A stretch of DNA of 57,839 bases from Noviherbaspirillum humi (GCF_900188095.1 NZ_FZOT01000021.1:1-57839), one strand, 5' to 3'; counted from the stretch's first letter, positions 1 through 9,029 are shown. The notes: a model not told the origin generated them from the sequence alone. Made by a program: numbers and translations.

Positions 1-18
1 ATCTTTGTGGCATGTGCG

Positions 19-209
19 TTCAAGCAGGAAGGGATGCAGTGCAAGGGCGAAGCAGGGGTTTCGAGCGGCATGCCGCTCGCCTGCGGAGCGGTACCGGCTT
101 ATCAGCCGGTACGCGCCCTGCAAGGGCGGCGCGCCGCTCAGGGGCCACGCATGCGTGGCGAACCCCTGCGCAAGCGCCGCAACGCCGCAATGCGCCCTTC
201 CTGCTTGAA
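19..209. repeat. Palindrome-rich intergenic repeat (REP/MITE-like)
   Basis: The ends are a perfect 15-bp inverted repeat: TTCAAGCAGGAAGGG at 19-33 and its complement at 195-209. Inside lie a perfect 18-bp palindrome at 62-79, a 9-bp stem with a TATC loop at 91-112, a 12-bp palindrome at 127-138 and a perfect 16-bp palindrome at 144-159. The frame GCAGGGGTTTCG + palindrome at 52-79 recurs inverted at 143-170 and again near 5490. No coding potential is convincing in 1-391. This looks like a non-autonomous palindromic element rather than a terminator. Confidence 0.6.
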
Positions 210-391
210 CCCTTCGGGCAGCCACGGGAACCGGCCGCCTGCGTCGTTGCGGCTCCTTGCCGTAGCCCCGCTACGTCGCGTCGCCGCGCCTAGCATTCGA
301 CCGGTTCGCGTGGCTGCGCACATGTCAAATAAATACTGATCAGGCTCTTAACCGCGTATCCGATCAAGCAGAAAACAGGAGAGAGAACATC

Positions 392-1234
392 ATGCGCATC
401 ATCGACTTGCATTGCTATCCCAACACCCAGTCCTGGATCGATTGCCAGGGCCCTTATGTGGATGCGCTGGCCAAGTACTGGAAGCGGGACTGGAGCGCCA
501 AGACCGAGGAGCAAGTGGCGCAGGAGTTCCGCGAGAACGAAATCGAGGCGTGCCTGGTGGCGCTGGACCTGCGCACCACCATCAACACGCCGCCGTGCTC
601 GAACGACTATGTCGCTGGCATGCGCGATCGTAACAAGGATTGCATCATCGCCGCCTGGGGCGCGGTGGAGCCGGCGCTGGGCAAGGCGGCCATCGACGAG
701 GTTCGCCATGCGGTGCAGGACCTGAAGATGATCGGCTTCCACTTCCATCCGATCATGCAGCATTTCAGCGTGGACGACGAGCGCTACTATCCCATGTGGG
801 AAGAAATCGCCGGCCTCAAGGTGCCGGTGATGATCGACGTCGGCATGACCGGCATGGGCGCCGGCATGCCGGGCGGCATGGGCGCCAAGACCCGCCATGC
901 GCATCCGCAGGCGATCGATGCGCTCGCCGCCGACTTCCCCAGCCTCACCATCATCATGGCCCATCCCGGCTACCCGTGGATCGACGAAACCACGGTGGTC
1001 GCCCTGCACAAGGGCAACGTCTACTGGGAAATGTCGGGCTGGGGCCCGAAGTACCTGCCGCAGCAGATCATCCGCGACATGCGCGGCCGCCTGCAGGACA
1101 AGATGATGTTCGGCAGCGATTATCCGAGCATTCCCTATCCGCGCCTGCTGAAGGAATGGCGCGAGATCGGCTTCACCGACGAGTTCCTGGCCAAGTTCTT
1201 CCACGGGAATGCCGAGCGCGTGCTCGGCCTGTAA
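392..1234 (+). CDS. Metal-dependent hydrolase of the amidohydrolase-2 (ACMSD-like) family
   Basis: A 280-residue TIM-barrel hydrolase/decarboxylase of the amidohydrolase_2 family. Visible landmarks are DLHCYP at 5-10, GFHFHP with H117/H119, MAHPG with H191 and FGSDYP with D243. The usual N-terminal HxH metal pair reads H-C-Y here, so the second histidine is replaced by tyrosine, as happens in some decarboxylase-like members. The start is preceded by AGGAGAG. It leads a tight block with a thiolase (6-bp gap) and a TRAP transporter, which suggests catabolism of an imported acid. The substrate is unknown; aromatic-acid decarboxylation or ring-fission-product hydrolysis are possibilities. Confidence 0.8.
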   Translation: MRIIDLHCYPNTQSWIDCQGPYVDALAKYWKRDWSAKTEEQVAQEFRENEIEACLVALDLRTTINTPPCSNDYVAGMRDRNKDCIIAAWGAVEPALGKAAIDEVRHAVQDLKMIGFHFHPIMQHFSVDDERYYPMWEEIAGLKVPVMIDVGMTGMGAGMPGGMGAKTRHAHPQAIDALAADFPSLTIIMAHPGYPWIDETTVVALHKGNVYWEMSGWGPKYLPQQIIRDMRGRLQDKMMFGSDYPSIPYPRLLKEWREIGFTDEFLAKFFHGNAERVLGL

Positions 1235-1240
1235 GGAGGC

Positions 1241-2410
1241 ATGATGCGCGAAGCAGTGATCGTGTCGACGGCGCGAACGCCGATCGGCCGCGCCTATAAG
1301 GGCGCTTTTTCCGACACCCACGGCGCCGTGCTCGGCGGCCATGTGGTCCGGCATGCGGTGCAGCGCGCCGGCATCGCGCCCGAGGAAGTGTATGAGGTGG
1401 TGATGGGCTGCGGCCGGCCGGAGGGCGCCACCGGCGCCAACATCGCCCGGCAGGCGGCGCTGATGGCCGGGCTGCCGGATGCCACCTCCGGACTGACGGT
1501 AAGCCGCATGTGCTCTTCCGGCCTGCAGGCCATCGCGGTGGCGGCGCAGCGCATCATGTGCGGCGAGGCCGACGTGCTGGTGGCCGGCGGACTGGAAAAC
1601 ATCTCGCTGGTGCAGAACGAGCACACCAACACCTACCAGGCCCAATCCGCCGCATTGAAGGAGGTGGCGCCGACCATCTACATGCCGATGCTGCAGACGG
1701 CGGAAATCGTGGCGCGGCGCTACGGCATCAGCCGCGAGCGCCAGGATGCGTATGCGCTGCAAAGCCAGCAGCGCACCGCCGCCGCCCAGGCCGCCGGACG
1801 CTTCGACCAGGAGATCGTTCCGCTGGCGGCGCAGCGCCCCGGCGCCGACGGCGCGACCGATACCGTCACCCTGCGGAAGGATGAAGGCAACCGCGCCGAC
1901 ACCACGCTGGAAAAGCTGTCCGGCCTGAAGCCGGTGCAGGAAGGCGGCAGCATCACCGCCGGCAATGCGAGCCAGCTGTCCGACGGCGCTTCCGCCTGCG
2001 TGCTGATGGAGCGCTCGCTCGCCGAGAAGCGCGGCCTGCAGCCGCTCGGCCTGTTCCGCGGCATCGCGGTCGCCGGCTGCAGCCCGGACGAGATGGGCAT
2101 CGGCCCGGTGTTCGCGGTGCCGCGGCTGTTGCAGCAGCATGGACTGAAGGTTTCCGACATCGACCTGTGGGAGCTGAACGAAGCCTTCGCGGTGCAGACG
2201 CTGTACTGCCGGGACAAGCTGGACATCGACCCGGAGCGCCTCAACGTCAACGGCGGCGCGATTTCCATCGGCCACCCCTACGGCATGTCCGGCGCCCGCA
2301 TGACCGGCCATGCGCTGATCGAAGGCAGGCGCCGCGGCGCGAAGCTGGCGGTGGTCACCATGTGCATCGGCGGCGGCATGGGCGCGGCCGCGCTGTTCGA
2401 GGTCTTGTAG
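1241..2410 (+). CDS. Thiolase family protein (acetyl-CoA acyltransferase)
   Basis: Condenses or thiolytically cleaves acyl-CoA thioesters in the cytoplasm. About 389 residues, the normal thiolase length. The nucleophilic cysteine is in [10 protein letters not shown] near residue 91. The histidine lies in [13 protein letters not shown], where the family usually has GHPLGASG, and the second cysteine is in [15 protein letters not shown] immediately upstream supports initiation at 1241, or at the adjacent ATG at 1244. It follows the hydrolase by 6 bp and precedes a TRAP transporter, so it probably serves beta-oxidation-like degradation of the imported substrate. Degradative versus biosynthetic thiolase cannot be settled from sequence alone. 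Confidence 0.88.
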   Translation: MMREAVIVSTARTPIGRAYKGAFSDTHGAVLGGHVVRHAVQRAGIAPEEVYEVVMGCGRPEGATGANIARQAALMAGLPDATSGLTVSRMCSSGLQAIAVAAQRIMCGEADVLVAGGLENISLVQNEHTNTYQAQSAALKEVAPTIYMPMLQTAEIVARRYGISRERQDAYALQSQQRTAAAQAAGRFDQEIVPLAAQRPGADGATDTVTLRKDEGNRADTTLEKLSGLKPVQEGGSITAGNASQLSDGASACVLMERSLAEKRGLQPLGLFRGIAVAGCSPDEMGIGPVFAVPRLLQQHGLKVSDIDLWELNEAFAVQTLYCRDKLDIDPERLNVNGGAISIGHPYGMSGARMTGHALIEGRRRGAKLAVVTMCIGGGMGAAALFEVL

Positions 2411-2507
2411 CAAAAGCGGCGGCCGGCAGCGGCCGGCGCCCCTGAAAGCCCGGCGCCAGCCGACTGGACAATCCATTGGCGACCGAGGCGAAAACGAGGA
2501 GACGAAC

Positions 2508-3011
2508 ATGCTGGAGAGAGTCGGAAACCGGGTCGCATCCCTGCTCGAGAAAGTGCTGGGCGTGGCCTTCATCATCGCGGTGCTGCTCAATGCCGCCAAC
2601 GTGGCGGGCCGCTACCTGTTCAATCACTCATTGATCGGCGCGGAAGAGCTGCAGACCTACATCATGGTGTTCATCACCTTCCTCGGGGCGGCGCTGGTGG
2701 CCTGGCGCCGGGTATCGCTGCGCATGGATGTGCTGGTCCGCTACATGCCCGAGTCCATGCAATCGGTGCGCAGCTGGATCGAATCCATCCTGATGGTGGT
2801 CTGCTGCGGCTTTACCGCCCTGCAGTCCGGCCAGTATGCGCTGCAGATGTATGAACTCGGCATCCGCAGCGATGGCGCCGGCGTGCCGATGTGGATACCG
2901 CACGGCGCCATCGCGCTCGGGCTGGTCCTCATCTGCGTGGTGACGGTGGTGCATGCGGTGCAGCGCATCACCGGCCGGGCCTTCGTGCCGGCGCAGCGCG
3001 TGGTTCACTAG
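2508..3011 (+). CDS. dctQ: TRAP transporter small permease (DctQ family)
   Basis: A 167-residue inner-membrane protein with four hydrophobic segments and the DctQ-type middle ITFLGAALVAWRR. It is the small membrane subunit of a tripartite ATP-independent periplasmic transporter, which takes up organic acids using the sodium gradient. GAGGAG lies seven bases before the ATG. It is followed 9 bp later by the large permease and then by the binding protein, the usual Q-M-P order. The substrate is unknown; the upstream hydrolase and thiolase suggest a carboxylate, possibly aromatic. Confidence 0.88.
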   Translation: MLERVGNRVASLLEKVLGVAFIIAVLLNAANVAGRYLFNHSLIGAEELQTYIMVFITFLGAALVAWRRVSLRMDVLVRYMPESMQSVRSWIESILMVVCCGFTALQSGQYALQMYELGIRSDGAGVPMWIPHGAIALGLVLICVVTVVHAVQRITGRAFVPAQRVVH

Positions 3012-3020
3012 GAGATCGGC

Positions 3021-4295
3021 ATGAACTTCGCTCTCGGCTTTCTTCCGGTGGCTCTGCTGCTGCTCGGCTTCCCCATCTTCCTGGTGCTGCTGACTTCGGT
3101 TTGCACCGCCCTGGTGTTCTTCATGGACGTGCCGCTGGCGGCGCTGCAGCAGAACCTGTTCGGCACCATCGATTCCTATGCGCTGCTGGCGGTGCCGTTC
3201 TTCGTCTATGCCGGCGAACTGATGGGGCGCGGCAGCGTGGCCCAGCGGCTGGTCGACATCGTGCAGTCCGGCATCGGCTCGGTGCGCGGCAGCCTCGGCC
3301 TGACGACGGTCGGCACCGCCACCATCTTCGGCGCCATCTCCGGCGTGAGTTCGGCGGCGGTGGCCACCATCGGCAAGGTCATGGTGCCCGCCATGCGCCG
3401 CGCCGGCTACAGCGACAAGTTCTCCGCCGGCCTGATCACGGCGGTGGGCGCCATCGACGTCATCATCCCGCCGAGCGTGCCGCTGCTGGTGTACGGCATG
3501 GCGGCGCAGGAATCGGTGCCCAAGCTGTACGCGGCCGGCCTGCTGCCCGGGCTGATGATCGCCGCCATGATCGGCATCTACGTGGTCTGGGTCTCCAAGA
3601 AGGAAGGCGTGCCGCCCGGCGAGCGCTTCCAGCTCAGGACCTTCGCCCGCGCCCTGGGGCGGGGCGTGTGGGCGCTCGGCGCGCCGGTGATCATCCTCGG
3701 CGGCATCTACGGCGGCGTGTTCTCCCCGACCGAGTCGGCCGTCATCGCCGCCATCTATGCGGCGCTGGTGACCCGCTTCGTGTTCCGCGAACTGGGCTGG
3801 AAGGACATCCTGGAGGCGTCCGTCGCCACCGTCATGTTTTCGGGGCAGGTGCTGCTGATCGTCGCCTGTGCCGGCGTGTTCGGCTGGCTGCTGACGGTCA
3901 ACCAGGTGCCGACCACGATGGTGCAGTGGCTCACCGAAGCCCAAGTCTCGCCGACCATGCTGCTGCTGGCGCTGAACATCCTGTTCCTGGTGGTGGGCTG
4001 CTTCATCGATCCGATTTCCGCCATCCTGCTGCTGAGCCCGCTGCTGATCCCGATCGTGAAGGCGGCCGGCATCGATACCGTGCACTTCGGCATCGTCGTC
4101 ACCGTCAACCTGGCGATCGGCCTGTTCCATCCGCCGTTCGGCATCAACATCTTCGTCGCCCAGACCATGCTCGGGCTGAAGCTGGAAACCATTTACAAGG
4201 GCATCGTGCCGTTCATCGTGATCTACCTGATCGCGCTGGCCCTGATCACTTATCTGCCGGCGATCACTTTGGCCAGCATGCGGATGATGATGTAA
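3021..4295 (+). CDS. dctM: TRAP transporter large permease (DctM family)
   Basis: A 424-residue polytopic membrane protein, the standard DctM length. It shows typical features: an early PIFLVLLTS segment, GRGSVAQRLVD, GAISGVSSAAVATIG, IIPPSVPLLVYG and a late HPPFGINIFVAQ. It is the substrate-translocating subunit. AGGAGAT precedes the ATG and the spacing to dctQ is 9 bp, consistent with co-translation. No frame disruption was seen. Confidence 0.93.
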   Translation: MNFALGFLPVALLLLGFPIFLVLLTSVCTALVFFMDVPLAALQQNLFGTIDSYALLAVPFFVYAGELMGRGSVAQRLVDIVQSGIGSVRGSLGLTTVGTATIFGAISGVSSAAVATIGKVMVPAMRRAGYSDKFSAGLITAVGAIDVIIPPSVPLLVYGMAAQESVPKLYAAGLLPGLMIAAMIGIYVVWVSKKEGVPPGERFQLRTFARALGRGVWALGAPVIILGGIYGGVFSPTESAVIAAIYAALVTRFVFRELGWKDILEASVATVMFSGQVLLIVACAGVFGWLLTVNQVPTTMVQWLTEAQVSPTMLLLALNILFLVVGCFIDPISAILLLSPLLIPIVKAAGIDTVHFGIVVTVNLAIGLFHPPFGINIFVAQTMLGLKLETIYKGIVPFIVIYLIALALITYLPAITLASMRMMM

Positions 4296-4381
4296 GGCAC
4301 CGAAGGCGCGGCTTTCGTATTAACCGCACACCCGCCGTTATGTTGGCACCGTATCACCTGTATCACTACGAGGAGACAAAA

Positions 4382-5389
4382 ATGAAATCGATACGCACTG
4401 CATTCTGGCTCGCAGCCGCCCTGGCTGCCGGCGTTACTTCGCTTCCCGCGTCGGCGCAGCAGACCTTCACCATGAAGATGTCGACGCCCACCATCAACGA
4501 CGCCACGCACGAGTGGATGAAGCAGTTCAAGGCCGGCGTCGAATCGCGCGCTAACGGCCGCATGAAGGTGGAGATCTATCCGGCCAACCAGCTCGGCGCC
4601 ATCCCGCGCACGGTGGAAGGCGTGGCGCTCGGCACCATCGAACTGACCTTCGTCTCGGCCGGCTATTTCGCGCCCTACGATCCTCGCTTCGAGGTGCTGG
4701 AAATGCCAGGCCTGTTCGACAACCTGGCCCAGGCCAACAAGGTTTATCTCGATCCGGAAGTGCGCGGCCGCATCGCCAACTATGGCAAGGACAAGGGCAT
4801 CGAGCCGCTGCTGTGCGTGGCCAACGGCCCGATGGCGGTGGCGTCGAACCGGCCGCTGAAGAAGGTGGAAGACTTCAACGGCATGAAGATCCGCACCCCC
4901 GGCACCACGCCGCTGCAGGTCAACCCGCTGAAGAAGCTCGGCGCCTCGCCGGTGGCGCTGCCGATCGGCGAAGCGCTGCCGGCGATGCAGAACAAGACCA
5001 TCGACGCGGTTGCCGCCGCCTATACCGTGTTCATCGGCTTCAAGTACTTCGATGTCACCAAGAACGTGACGGTGCTGCCCAAGACTTACCTAATGGCCTG
5101 CGGCGTCACCAGCAAGAAGTTTCTGCGCACCATCGGCCCCGACCTGGAAAAGATCGTGCGCGAGGAAGCGCTCAAGGCGCAGAACTCCTTCGCCGCGGTG
5201 AGCCAGGAGGAAGTCGATGTCGGCCGCAAGACCTGGGAGAAGAACGGCGGCCAGGTGCATGAGTTCGGTGCCGACGACGCCAAGCGCTATCTCGACACGG
5301 TGTCCGAGGTGGCTGGCGGGTTGTTGAATACTCCCGCGCTGAAAGAGGATGCGGCGGCATTCGTGGAAGCGTCGAAGCGGGCGAAGTAG
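4382..5389 (+). CDS. dctP: TRAP transporter substrate-binding protein (DctP family)
   Basis: A 335-residue periplasmic binding protein. The N-terminus is a Sec signal peptide with a likely AxA-type cleavage after LPASAQ. The mature part has the DctP landmarks MKVEIYPANQLG and MKIRTPGTTP, whose arginine normally binds the substrate carboxylate. An open frame continues upstream, but GAGGAGACAAAA directly before 4382 and the signal peptide fix the start. It completes the TRAP operon begun at 2508. The ligand is probably a carboxylic acid, identity unknown. Confidence 0.92.
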   Translation: MKSIRTAFWLAAALAAGVTSLPASAQQTFTMKMSTPTINDATHEWMKQFKAGVESRANGRMKVEIYPANQLGAIPRTVEGVALGTIELTFVSAGYFAPYDPRFEVLEMPGLFDNLAQANKVYLDPEVRGRIANYGKDKGIEPLLCVANGPMAVASNRPLKKVEDFNGMKIRTPGTTPLQVNPLKKLGASPVALPIGEALPAMQNKTIDAVAAAYTVFIGFKYFDVTKNVTVLPKTYLMACGVTSKKFLRTIGPDLEKIVREEALKAQNSFAAVSQEEVDVGRKTWEKNGGQVHEFGADDAKRYLDTVSEVAGGLLNTPALKEDAAAFVEASKRAK

Positions 5390-5489
5390 GCTGTTGGGAT
5401 GCCGGCGGTCGGCTTGGATAGGCGCAGGCGGTTGGGTTATTAGGAGAGCTCGTTCTCTTTCAGGGAGAGAAGGAGTAGCCGTGGGCAGA

Positions 5490-5538
5490 GCAGGGATTTC
5501 GCAACGCATGCGTTGCGCCTACGAAGCCGGTTAGGCTT
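5490..5538. repeat. Second copy of the palindromic repeat frame
   Basis: GCAGGGATTTCG at 5490-5501 leads into a perfect 18-bp palindrome at 5500-5517 centred on GCATGC, then CCTACGAAGCCGG and a 5-bp stem (AAGCC/GGCTT, 5524-5538). The flanks match the element at 52-100 (GCAGGGGTTTCG, CGCCTGCGGAGC), while the palindrome arms differ but remain self-complementary. That pattern suggests selection on structure. Confidence 0.5.
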
Positions 5539-5577
5539 GCAAGTCTGACCGTGGGTGAGGTCAAACTGCAAAGGAAG

Positions 5578-5696
5578 CTCCCTCTCCTTCAGGGAGAGGG
5601 TTGGGGTGAGGGTGGGTTTCTGCTGCAACTAAAGAGTGTCCTTTAATCTCAAGAGAAACCCATCCCCACCCCAACCCTCCCCTTGAAAGGGAGGGG
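5578..5696. repeat. Inverted pair of CCCTCTCC-type repeats
   Basis: A 42-base unit at 5578-5619 (CTCCCTCTCCTTCAGGGAGA and following) recurs inverted at 5656-5696 with roughly 80% identity, separated by about 36 bases. Each unit itself contains a short hairpin. A degenerate third copy lies near 5440-5470. Together with 5490-5538 these repeats fill the 487-bp gap between dctP and the MFS gene, which has no convincing gene. Folded in RNA the pair could also act as a terminator after dctP. Confidence 0.6.
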
Positions 5697-5876
5697 ACTT
5701 CTTTATGTGTGAACTTGCCCCTATCAATGCGCCTACAGTCACGACGCATGCTTAAGAAATCGTCGCCTGTGATTCAATCGCCACATCTAAAGGAACTTCG
5801 CTACTTACGAGATTTCGATTCCATCTTTGGATATAACAAATTACAGCATGAGACATAGAAAAATCAGGAGACAACA

Positions 5877-7115
5877 ATGAAAGCGTTTGATCGCTGGTGG
5901 GTCGTGGTCGGCTCCGCCTTCGGCCTGCTGGTCGGCAACGGCCCCATCATGCAGTTCACCTTCGGCATCTTCCTGCTGCCGATCACCCAGGAATTCGGCT
6001 GGAGCAGGGCGGCGATGTCCTCCGCGCTGGTCGTCGGCCTGACCATGACCGCCCTCTGCGTGCCGCTCGCCGGCCGCCTGGTGGACCGCTTCGGCATTCG
6101 CCGCGTCACGTTAGCGGCGATCACCTTGTTCGCGCTGTGCCTGGCCGCCGTCTCCCAGTTCGCCACCACGCCGACCCGCTTCGTGGTGCTGTATGCGCTG
6201 ATGGGCGTGGCCGCCGCCGGCCAGACGCCGCTGCCCTATGCCAAGGCGATCGCTTCCTGGTTCGACAGCAAGCGCGGCCTCGCGCTCGGCATCGCCATGT
6301 CGGGCGTCGGCCTCGGCGCGGCGCTGGTGCCGCAGTATGCGCAATACCTACTCGCGCATTTCGGCTGGCGCCAGGCCTACCTCGGCCTGGCGGTGGCAGT
6401 GTTCATCATCGGCTTCAGCGCGGTGGGCCTGGCAGTGAAGGAAGCAGACGCGTCGAAGCCACAAGCCGGTTCCAAACCGATCGCACTAGCCGGCCTGAGC
6501 GGCGCCGAAGCGCTACGCAGCGGCGTGTTCTGGAAACTGGCCTTCGCCTTCTTTGCGGTGGCGCTCGCCACCAACGGCGCAATCGCCCATGTGGTGCCGC
6601 TGCTGGTGGACCGCGGCATCTCGCCGGGCGTCGCCGCCTCCGCCATGGCCTTCGCCGGCCTCGCGCTGACCGGCGGCCGGCTGTTCGCCGGCTATCTGCT
6701 CGACCGCCTGTTCGCGCCCTTCGTCGGCGTCATCTTCTTCCTCATGCCGCTGACCGGCATCGTGATCCTGTTGAGCGGCGCCGGCACCCAGTATGTCGCC
6801 TTCGCCATCGTGCTGATCGGCATGGGCCTCGGCGCGGAAGTGGACCTGATCGCCTACCTGCTCTCGCGCTACCTCGGCATGCGCGCTTTCGGCCTGATCT
6901 ACGGCTATCTGTTCGCCATCTTCGTGCTCGGCTCCGGCGCCGGGCCCTACCTGATGGGTCTGTCCTTCGACAAGGCGGGCAGCTATTCGCCGGCGCTGTT
7001 CGGTCTCGCCGCCTGCCTCGTCGTCGCCAGCTATCTGCTGCTGCGGCTCGGCGCCTACGTCTATCCGGTCGCTCGGCCAAGCGAAAAGGCGACGCCCGCC
7101 ACGCAGACCGCCTGA
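5877..7115 (+). CDS. MFS transporter (OFA/oxalate-formate antiporter-like)
   Basis: A 412-residue major facilitator superfamily permease with twelve predicted membrane segments in two halves. The loop 2-3 motif appears as GRLVDRFGIRR, and FDSKRGLALGIAMSG lies in the middle of the N-half. The pattern resembles monocarboxylate or oxalate/formate type carriers. AGGAGACAACA precedes the ATG. It is followed 56 bp later by a carboxylesterase, so the pair could import and hydrolyse, or export the product of, an ester. The substrate is unknown. Confidence 0.85.
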   Translation: MKAFDRWWVVVGSAFGLLVGNGPIMQFTFGIFLLPITQEFGWSRAAMSSALVVGLTMTALCVPLAGRLVDRFGIRRVTLAAITLFALCLAAVSQFATTPTRFVVLYALMGVAAAGQTPLPYAKAIASWFDSKRGLALGIAMSGVGLGAALVPQYAQYLLAHFGWRQAYLGLAVAVFIIGFSAVGLAVKEADASKPQAGSKPIALAGLSGAEALRSGVFWKLAFAFFAVALATNGAIAHVVPLLVDRGISPGVAASAMAFAGLALTGGRLFAGYLLDRLFAPFVGVIFFLMPLTGIVILLSGAGTQYVAFAIVLIGMGLGAEVDLIAYLLSRYLGMRAFGLIYGYLFAIFVLGSGAGPYLMGLSFDKAGSYSPALFGLAACLVVASYLLLRLGAYVYPVARPSEKATPATQTA

Positions 7116-7171
7116 CCCCACGGCGGCCTTCGCCGCCGTTCCCATTTCCTCCAACAAGAAAAGGATCTTCC

Positions 7172-8818
7172 ATGAAGCTGTCCTCATGGGCTGCCGCCGC
7201 TTGCGCGGGCAGCCTCGCCCTCGCCGGTTGCGGTGGCGACTCGAACAACACGGCCGCGGCCGCATATGCCACCGCCCGCGACATCGTCACGGTGGCCGGC
7301 GGCAGCATCGCCGCCAGCGCCGATTCCAGCGCCGCCATCCGGGTGTTCAAGGCGATCCCCTTCGCCGCGCCGCCAGTAGGCAACCTGCGCTGGAAGGCGC
7401 CGCAGCCGGTGGCCGCCTGGAGCGGCGTGCGCCGCTCGGACAACTTCGCGCCGGCCTGCCTGATGGGCAACCGACCGTTCTCGGCGCCCAACTCCATCCT
7501 CTACCAGGATTCCGAGCCGCAGAGCGAGGACTGCCTGTACCTGAACGTCTGGACCGGCGCCGCTTCGGCCACGGAAAAGCGGCCGGTGATGGTGCTGCTG
7601 CATGGCGGCGGCAATCTGCTCGGCTCCGGCGCCCAGCCCAACTACAACGGCACCGGCCTGGCCAGCAAGGGCGCGGTGGTCGTCACCCTCAACTACCGCC
7701 TCGGCGCGCTCGGCTTCATGGCGCATCCGGAACTCACCGCCGAGAGCGGCAACAATGCCTCCGGCAACTACGCGCTGCTGGACGAGATCGCCGCCCTGAA
7801 GTGGGTGCGCGACAACATCGCCCAGTTCGGCGGCGACCCGGCCAACGTCACGCTCTACAGCGAGTCGGCCGGCTCCCAGCATGCCTCGGTGCTGATGGCG
7901 TCGCCGCTGGCCAAGGGGCTTTTCCATCGCATCGTGCTCGAAAGCCTGGCCAACCTGCCGGCCGGCACGCCGAACACCACGCTGGCGCAGGCGGAAGCCG
8001 GCGGCAGCGCGGTGCAGGCCAGCCTCGGCGCGGCCAACCTCGCCGCCATGCGCGCCAGGCTGCCGCAGGAGGTGATGGCCGCCGCCGGCGCCATCAGCAA
8101 CGTCATCGTCGACGGCTATGTGCTGCCGGACCAGCTCGACCTGATGCTCGCCAATGGAAACTTCAACGATGTGCCGATGATGGCCGGCTGGAACTCGGAC
8201 GAGGGCACGCCCTATCCCGCCTTCGCCAAGACCCTGGCCGCCTACGATACGGCGGTGAACGCGCGCTTCGGCAGCTTCGCCAGCCAGTTCAGGCAGGTGT
8301 ATCCGGTGGCGACCGATGCCGACGTCGTTGCCATGGCCTACCAGCCGATGCGCGACAGCCTGTTCGCCTGGCAGCCCTGGACCATGGCCCGCTCCCACGC
8401 CGCCAAGGCCAAGACCAAGACCTTCCTCTACTTCTTCAATCGCAAGCCGACTTACTATGCGGACCAGAAGTTCGCCGAGCAGGACCCGCCGAGCAGCTAC
8501 GGCGCCTACCACAGCCTGGAGCAGGTCTACTTCTACAACAACCTCGACCGCAGCGCGCCCGCCCGGCCCTATACCGATGTCGACCGCGCCATCGCTGATG
8601 CGGCCTCCACTTACCTGGTGAACTTCGCCAGGCGGGGTGATCCGAACAGTACCGATGCAGGGTCTACGCTGCCGCAGTGGCCGGCCTTCACCAGCGCCGC
8701 CAGCCAGACCATGGTGATCGGCGACACGATAGCGCCGGGCGCCGTGCCGTTCCGCGCGGCGCTGGATTTTTATGACAGCTTTTATGCGACTACGCTGGGG
8801 CGGGGGTTGCCGTTTTAA
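7172..8818 (+). CDS. Carboxylesterase type B, lipoprotein
   Basis: A 548-residue alpha/beta-hydrolase of the carboxylesterase type B family. The N-terminus ends in a lipobox LALAGC, so the protein is probably anchored in an envelope membrane facing the periplasm or outside. HGGGN near residue 145 supplies the oxyanion hole and Ser232 sits in S-E-S-A-G, where most members have G-E-S-A-G. The acid is probably the glutamate of NSDEGTP and the histidine that of GAYHSLEQ. AAGGATC precedes the ATG. It presumably hydrolyses an ester outside the cytoplasm for uptake by the neighbouring permease. Confidence 0.88.
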   Translation: MKLSSWAAAACAGSLALAGCGGDSNNTAAAAYATARDIVTVAGGSIAASADSSAAIRVFKAIPFAAPPVGNLRWKAPQPVAAWSGVRRSDNFAPACLMGNRPFSAPNSILYQDSEPQSEDCLYLNVWTGAASATEKRPVMVLLHGGGNLLGSGAQPNYNGTGLASKGAVVVTLNYRLGALGFMAHPELTAESGNNASGNYALLDEIAALKWVRDNIAQFGGDPANVTLYSESAGSQHASVLMASPLAKGLFHRIVLESLANLPAGTPNTTLAQAEAGGSAVQASLGAANLAAMRARLPQEVMAAAGAISNVIVDGYVLPDQLDLMLANGNFNDVPMMAGWNSDEGTPYPAFAKTLAAYDTAVNARFGSFASQFRQVYPVATDADVVAMAYQPMRDSLFAWQPWTMARSHAAKAKTKTFLYFFNRKPTYYADQKFAEQDPPSSYGAYHSLEQVYFYNNLDRSAPARPYTDVDRAIADAASTYLVNFARRGDPNSTDAGSTLPQWPAFTSAASQTMVIGDTIAPGAVPFRAALDFYDSFYATTLGRGLPF

Positions 8819-8829
8819 TCGCTTTAAAA

Positions 8830-8862
8830 GGGCCAGCCGCAATCCCCGGGCGCGGCTGGCCC
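8830..8862. terminator. Hairpin after the esterase gene
   Basis: GGGCCAGCCGC at 8830-8840 pairs perfectly with GCGGCTGGCCC at 8852-8862 (11 bp). It begins 12 bases after the esterase stop. There is no long U tract on the plus strand. It lies between a plus-strand gene and minus-strand relics, so it could serve both directions. Confidence 0.6.
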
Positions 8863-9029
8863 AGCGAACAGCCCATTGAAAACTGTCGTTTCGGTGCGGC
8901 GGTGAAAGCGGATGAATCGCTGTTCGACTGTTATCCGCTCACCTTGCTCTCTATACTTGAGACATTGATTAAAAGCGTATCCGCTCGCCTGGAACGGAGG
9001 ACAGATAGTCCTGCAACGGCAACCGGCCT

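Noticed and set aside
2411-2507. GC-rich dyads after the thiolase gene as a terminator
   Set aside because: The stems are short and imperfect and the TRAP genes follow on the same strand, so the operon probably continues.
290-2599. Long minus-strand open frame of 769 codons opposite the hydrolase and thiolase genes
   Set aside because: It is His/Ala/Arg/Gly-rich low-complexity translation typical of the antisense of high-GC coding DNA, and the plus-strand genes are unmistakable. Similar long antisense frames at 2628-4130, 36035-38542 and 42910-45273 were dropped for the same reason.
2891-4381. Upstream extension of the dctP frame by about 500 codons
   Set aside because: It overlaps dctM entirely in another frame and reads as Arg-rich shadow; the signal peptide and ribosome site fix the start at 4382.
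5897-7171. Upstream extension of the esterase frame over the MFS gene
   Set aside because: Same situation: the lipoprotein signal begins at 7172 and the preceding part is an out-of-frame read of the permease gene.
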